Assembly: GCA_029216955.1 (NCBI GenBank)
Contig: JANAVB010005597.1
Coordinates: forward strand, 48,028,703-48,092,702
Origin: Iris pallida
Lineage: Eukaryota > Streptophyta > Magnoliopsida > Asparagales > Iridaceae
DNA: 64,000 bases
Direction of reading: 5' to 3'
In this document: piece by piece, positions 58,652 to 64,000 of the stretch
Position numbering within the stretch: position 1 is the stretch's first letter
How the letters are laid out: the number at the start of each line of letters is the position of its first letter
Notes under the pieces: generated by a model
Told to the model about the DNA's origin: nothing
Databases searched by the model: none
The model's input: only the letters and a program-made list of their open reading frames with translations
Translations under genes and position numbers: made by a program

Positions 58652-61208
58652 TCAAGCGGGAACGGGTGGTTCCCTCGCAGCGGTTGGATCGAACAAGTAA
58701 GGGTATCTCTCCCTCATGTCCGACTCCCTCTCCCAAGTAGATTCATCCGGAGAGTGACGGCTCCAAGCTACTCGTACTAAGGGTATAACCTTGTTTCTCA
58801 GCCTCTTCTCCCTCCTGTCTAATATCTCCACTGGCTGCTCAGAAACGGCAAGGCTCGGTCCGATCTCCAACTTTGAATGATCTAGCACATGGCTGGGGTC
58901 CGAAACATATCTCCTCAGCTGAGATACGCGAAAGACATCGTGAACTCCTGCTAGGTTGGGTGGAAGTGCAACCCTGTAAGCTACCTCTCCAATCCTGCCA
59001 AGTATCTCGAACGGCCCGATGTATCTGGGGCTCAGCTTCCCTCCTCTTCCGAACCGGATCGTCCCTCTAGTAGGTGATATCTTCACTAGCACCATATCAC
59101 CGTCTGCGAACTCCATCAGTCTGTGACTAGCATCGGCCCAGTGTTTCTGCCTATCCTGAGCTACTCTGAGCCTGTCTCTGATCATCCTAACCTTCTCTGC
59201 TGCATCTGTGATCATCTCTGGCCCAATCATAACTCTATCCCCAACATCGTCCCAAAAGAGCGGTGTACGGCATCGTCGTCCATAAAGTGCCTCGAACGGA
59301 GACATACCGATGATGGCTTGGTAGTTGTTGTTGTATGAAAACTCTACCAAGTACAGATGGCTCTCCCATGATCCGCCAAAGTCCAGTACGCAGGTCCTCA
59401 GCATATCCTCCAGTGTCTGTATCGTCCTCTCGGACTGTCCATCTGTCTGCGGGTAGTACGTCGTACTGAATTTAAGCCGACTGCCCAACTCCTCCTGCAA
59501 GCTCCTCCAGTAGTGGGACGTGAATCTGATGTCTCTGTCCGACACGATGTTCACGGGTACTCCGTGCAAGCGAACTATCTGCTGCATGTATAGCTCTACC
59601 AACTTCTCGGTGGAAAGCCCCACCTTGAAGGGTATGAAGTGCGCACATTTCGTCAGCCTGTCCACGATGACCCAAATGACATCCTTCCCTCCTTGGGAAC
59701 GAGGAAGCCCTGAGACGAAGTCCATCGTAATGTGTTTCCATTTCCACCCGGAAATGGGTAACGGCTGCAAAAGACCAGCTGGCCTCTGGCGCTCCGTCTT
59801 GACCTGCTGGCAAACTAGGCATCTCGAAATGAAACGTGATACATCCCTCTTCATCTCGTGCCACCAAAGATGTTCTCGCAAGTCACGGTACATCTTGTTA
59901 GCACCAGGGTGAATAGAATATCTCGATCGGTGCACCTCCTACAAGACTGTCTCTACCAGCTCTCCCTTCGGCACGCATAATCGGCTGCCATGCCTCAAGG
60001 ATCCATCCTCTGCTACAGTAAAGTCATCCAGCAATCCAGCTAAAGTCTGGGCCCGAAGTCTGTGAAGGCTCTCATCTGTAGACTGTGCCTCCCTGATCTG
60101 CTCCATCAAACCTGACTGAATGTCAAGCGCCATCATCTGTATCACTGATCCTGGCCGAACTATCTCGATACCGAGCTTCTCCAGATCTTCCCACAAATGT
60201 CGATCTATCATCAGATACCATGCCATCGGATGCCTGCTCAGCGTATCTGCCACCATATTTGCCTTTCCGGGGTGATACTGTAAATCGATGTCGAAGTCCT
60301 TCATCAACTCCAACCATCGTCTTTGCCTCATGTTCAGCTATTTCTGCGTGAACACATACTTCAAGCTCTTGTGGTCAGTAAAGATTTTCACACGCTCTCC
60401 GTATAAGTAATGTTTCCATAACTTGAGTGCAAAGATCACCGCAGCTAACTCTAGGTCATGGGTAGGATAGTTTCGCTCATGAGTTCGCAATTGCCTAGAT
60501 GCATAAGCAATCACTTTCCTATGCTGCTGTAGGACACATCCTAGTCCCTTTCCTGAAGCATCGCTGTATATGGTGAAACCTCCAGAACCTGAAGGTAATG
60601 TCAGAACTGGAGCGGTTGCCAGCCTCCTCTTCAGCTCCTCAAATGCTGCTTGGCAGTCCTCTGACCAGATGTACTATGCGTCCTTCCGTGTCAGCTTCGT
60701 CATGGGTTCAACTATCCTAGCAAAGTCCTGGACGAACTTTCTATAATAGCCGGCTAAACCCAGAAAGCTTATGATCTCTGAAACTGACGTCGGAGCCTTC
60801 CATGTCTCAACTGCAGCAATCTTCCTGGGGTCCACCGAGATCCCCACTCCAGTAACTATATGACCGAGAAACTCCACTCGGTCCAAAAAGAACTCACACT
60901 TTGACAATTTGGCAAACAATCTCTCCTGCCTCAGAATCCCCAAAACTATCTGCAAGTGCTCTACGTGCTCCTCTGGCGTCTTCGAGTATATTAGGATGTC
61001 GTCGATAAATACTACAACGAACTTATCCAGATACTGGTGAAATGTCTTATTCATCAAATTTATAAAGACAGCTGGCGCATTTGTGAAACCAAATGGCATC
61101 ACCAGAAACTCGTACTGCCCGTACTTCGTATTGAACGCCGTCTTCTGGATATCTGCTACCTTAACCTTTACCTGGTGGTACCCGAATCTCAAGTCTATCC
61201 TGGAAAAT
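58652..61208 (-). pseudogene. pol: Family F pol: partial RT, RNase H, integrase, chromodomain
   Basis: One minus-strand frame from about 61208 to the stop at 58652, broken by three in-frame TAG codons at 60676-60674, 60340-60338 and 59941-59939. Upstream to downstream: RT from LRFGYHQVK through [14 protein letters not shown] (catalytic Asp pair), RNase H, the H2C2 motif ([21 protein letters not shown]), DDE integrase (SDRDIRFTS, DGQSERTIQ) and a C-terminal chromodomain (VRVAWSRHSPDESTWERE). The longest open part (59935-58652) holds all of the integrase core and chromodomain. The RT start is cut off at the patchwork junction. It is similar to but clearly distinct from the family A pol. Confidence 0.92.
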
Positions 61209-61373
61209 ACTATTCAATAAATAAATCAATACGACTAAAACTCAAATTAACACAAAATATTAACACAAAACCTTCACCTGCCTTAACCTTCACCTGCCAT
61301 CTTCTAGATGTCTGCTGCCTTAACCTTCACCTACCTTAACCTTCACCTGCTGCCTTAACCTTCACCTGGTGGG
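61209..61373. other. Patchwork junction of pol and LTR pieces
   Basis: Between truncated RT and truncated LTR lies a mosaic. First comes a piece matching LTR 55817-55835 (ACTATTCAATAAATAAATC), then one matching LTR 55773-55803 (TACGACTAAAACTCAAATTA). Then come five copies of a TTAACCTTCACCTG word, which resembles pol at 61161-61175, one of them with extra upstream pol sequence (CATCTTCTAGATGTCTGCTG). Then the LTR proper begins with GGTGGGTTCAATACG. This is filler-like sequence made from the two sides of a deletion. Confidence 0.85.
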
Positions 61374-62146
61374 TTCAATACGACTAAAACTCAAATTAAC
61401 ACAAAACATTAAAAGTCGTAACTATTCAATAAATAAATCAACTGTACACTGTGTTCCAACAATTTTTGAGATAGACAAAAAGCTTAATTTTACATAAAAT
61501 AAAGTACCAAAATGATCCTTGTTAATTATAGAAATTTATTATAATTTTTTTGGAATTTATTAACCAGTACATGTATTTTATAAAAATCAATTTTCATAAG
61601 TACACAGAAAATGAGTTCTGGTTTCATATGCCAAAACAGTGGCAAAACTGTAAATTAAATACTGTAAAAATTATGCTAAATTAGCTAAATTAACATAGTA
61701 TCTAAATACTATTTTTCCAGAATTTTAACAGCAATTAAAGTATTTTTAGAAATTCAAAAACAGCATGGTACACAATCTGAAATTAAATAATTAATTATCT
61801 GCGTATTTTGTCCATGTACATAATTTGAACCAGAGTTCAAATACAGGACCCAAGGCCATGAATCAAGTCCAATATGACTTGTACAGGTCTTGAATGTGTG
61901 AAAACATATTTGAGCCCAAAAATCCATGCTAGGCTTGGACACCAAATGGTTGCAGTAATAAAAATACACAAAAATACAAAGAGGTAAAAGTACATAATAA
62001 ATACTAATATTTTAACAATATAAAATTATACATAGTAGTCATATAAATATGACAAGTATATTTACATATATTAAAGTATAATATATGTACAATATTACGT
62101 AAATTATAGAGGCTAAATAGTTATGTATACATACATATACTTATAT

Positions 62147-62197
<51 letters not shown>

Positions 62198-63479
62198 AAA
62201 TATATATATAAAGAAATAAATATATAATATATACATATACATATATACATAATATATATATATATATATATATAACAGTAAATATACATATATAATAACA
62301 GTAAATATAATATATATAATAGTATATATATACATACACATATACATATATATGTATATATATATAATTAAAACAAAAGAAAAGAAAAGGAAAAGAAAAT
62401 AAAAATAAAACATAACAGAGCCTAAGGCTCGAACTCGGGTCACTGAGCGGCAGGGGGGGGGGGTTTAAATTTGCGCGCGCTGACCAGTAGGCCAACTCGG
62501 GCTTGCTGTTAGGAAATGGTTTAACTTAGATTTATTTAGGTTTTAGTTAATATGTTTTAAACCCGATAAAACAAACTCTGTGTCCTGACAGCTAAGGACA
62601 CATGAGTCGCGTGTCCGTGCTAAGCACGACACGTACGGGTCTAGTCTTTCGTGTCCAGTCTTACCATCATGCTCGTCAGGACACGACGAATCACATACGT
62701 GAGCACGAGATACACACGACACAATTTTAGAAGTGTTACTCACGTGTCCAACTTCAGGAAGGGTTTCGAAAGCGCTGGACGGCGGAGGAGGCGACGTCGG
62801 CGTGGCGCTTGGGTGGCGCTGCGTTGGCCTCGTCGTCGCGCTTCGAATGGTGGTGGTGGATGGGGGTGATAGTCGATGGGGAGGTGGTGCTGTGTTCGCC
62901 TGAGTTAGGGTTAGGGTTAGGTCTCGTCGGGGAAGAAAGGGGGGTCGGGGTGGTCGTGGGGTTGTGCTAGAGTTAGGGTCTGGTCCGGGGGGTCCTATTT
63001 ATAGGGTTACGAGTCGGCTAGGGTCTGTGGCTGGCCGAAAATGGCAGAGAAAAGGTGGTCGGTCGTCGGCAGCTGGCCAGTCGTGGGGAGGGGAGAGAGT
63101 GAGATCGTGGGGGAGGGGGGGTAGGTAGGTTTTTCAGTAAGGTCCTCAAACTTTTACGAATTACAGATTGGTCCATTCCTATCTAAATGCAAATAATAAT
63201 TTGCAAACCCGAACTAAAACAATTTAATAAATTACAAACTACTATTAAAATAATTTAAATATTTACAAAATGCTATTAAAATAATTTAGTTAATTACAAA
63301 ACTATATTAAAACATTTTAATTAATTACAAAGTGATATATTTTAATTTAAAAACTATTTAAAAATCATTTAAAAATTCTAAAAATTTATAAAATCATAAT
63401 AAATTATTTTAAGGCTAATTAGGCCATTAGCAACTAATTAACACTAATTAAATTAATTTTGAAAAAATAGGGGCTGACA
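61374..63479 (-). repeat. Family F 5' LTR remnant (right copy)
   Basis: 2.1 kb matching 55766-58527 without the Helitron, the A run and the long G run. Ends GGGGCTGACA. It contains A/B-box-like words at 62484-62494 and 62426-62436 on the minus strand and GGGTTAGGGTTAGG at about 62907-62920. Confidence 0.88.
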
Positions 63480-63864
63480 AGTCTATCCAAGCTCGCATCA
63501 CTCCGATTTCTAAACTTCGAGCATCGATTTCCTACACACATCTCAACATTCGTCGTACGAGATCCGAGTCATTCAGCAAAGCCATCCTACGATAACTCAC
63601 GTTCAACCAATACTCAATATGAACACATCGCTCGTTCATCAAGTCATTTCGTATAGTCTATCCCTTCAAACACGTTCGGCATAATCAATCTATCAATCCT
63701 TCCAAGTCAAGCACGCTACGACACGATTCATCTCTAAACCATAATTCATATTTCACATTTCCTAAGTCATTTATCCCAATTCACGTAATCGATCACAAGG
63801 TCGTCTGACTTAACAATACGTTGCGCCCCGATCTCACGCGAGTTAGATTTTTCACGGAGGGCAT
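63480..63864 (-). mobile_element. Family D2 fragment, right piece
   Basis: Diverged match to the D internal region (compare 33655-33850: GCATCACTCCGATTTCTAAAC and GTTGCGCCCC..TCTCACGCGAG). It is the probable continuation of 53720-54606 on the other side of element F, with about 60 bp missing between. It stops before the primer site. Confidence 0.7.
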
Positions 63865-64000
63865 TGTCACGCCCCGATTCCGTAGAATCGATAGTCGTCC
63901 CCCGGGCGTGATGCCGTGTGAACCTAAGTTGCGATCGCACAAGGCATAGTCATAAGATTATCCAAAACACAACATCAAGTTAGAGTACGCAGAGAAATTG
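63865..64000 (-). repeat. Start of another reverse-oriented LTR, continues past window
   Basis: Begins TGTCACGCCCCGATTCCGTAG and continues GGGCGTGATGCCGTG, like the family D and E LTR starts but distinct from both. Only 136 bp are visible. Confidence 0.75.

Larger units (their letters stand above)
54607..63479 (-). mobile_element. Family F Ty3/gypsy chromovirus, internally deleted
   Basis: Minus-strand element: left (3') LTR 54607-58527, purine tract, integrase to partial RT (58652-61208), patchwork junction (61209-61373), then a 5'-LTR remnant 61374-63479 missing about 1.2 kb of its outer part in + coordinates. Gag, protease, the first part of RT and the primer site are gone. Both LTRs end GGGGCTGACA. 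The flanking five bases differ (TAGTT, AGTCT), and about 60 bp of the D2 host sequence is missing at the junction, so no target duplication can be shown. Confidence 0.88.

Overview
This window looks like repeat-rich nuclear DNA from a flowering plant. The evidence is chromodomain Ty3/gypsy polyproteins, plant L1-type LINE proteins (DUF4283 plus CCHC ORF1; ORF2 with zf-RVT), Tourist, hAT, Mutator and CACTA-like MITEs, initiator-Met tRNA primer sites, and one intron-bearing plant gene. GC-rich coding exons and the GGGCCTGTTTGG-type MITE lean towards a monocot, but I cannot name the species.

Layout. 1-9324: a Ty3/gypsy chromovirus (family A, + strand, start outside the window) with a broken gag-pol, nested in an older LTR (family B, 9325-10925) that also carries a Tourist-like MITE. 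10926-15349: a minus-strand LTR element (family E) with only about 330 bp between its LTRs. 15350-19600: diverged single-copy-like DNA with exons of a decayed HOP2-like meiotic gene, a 5'-truncated LINE with a 19-bp target duplication, and CACTA-like and hAT MITEs. 20098-23920: the one apparently intact host gene, a four-exon minus-strand IST1-like (ESCRT-III/Vps4 regulator) gene with a visible TATA box and a pair of related MITEs in intron 1 and upstream. 24700-28480: AT-rich intergenic DNA with a foldback Mutator-type MITE. 28485-28873: TA and CT microsatellites.

28872-45401: an L1-type LINE with an intact ORF1. Its ORF2 is split by a 12-kb minus-strand LTR element (family D) with an unusual LTR-internal-LTR-internal-LTR structure: three near-identical 2329-bp LTRs, two non-coding internal regions and an exact 5-bp target duplication (ATAGT). 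45402-45746: TA tracts. 45747-53719: a family B element whose left LTR is split by a perfect solo LTR (family C, TAGGT duplication). 53720-64000: a fragment of a D-like element interrupted by a 8.9-kb minus-strand chromovirus (family F). F lacks gag, protease and part of RT. It has a patchwork junction where these are missing, a small Helitron in one LTR with the empty site preserved in the other, and pol III-type A and B boxes in both LTRs. The last 136 bases start another reverse-oriented LTR.

The elements do not act as one pathway. The window is a record of nested insertion, deletion and recombination beside one working-looking gene. The most unusual items are the triple-LTR array, the pol/LTR patchwork at 61209-61373, the Helitron with its natural empty site, the private minisatellite in each of three LTR families, and the excess of CAG-to-TAG type stop codons in both gypsy polyproteins.
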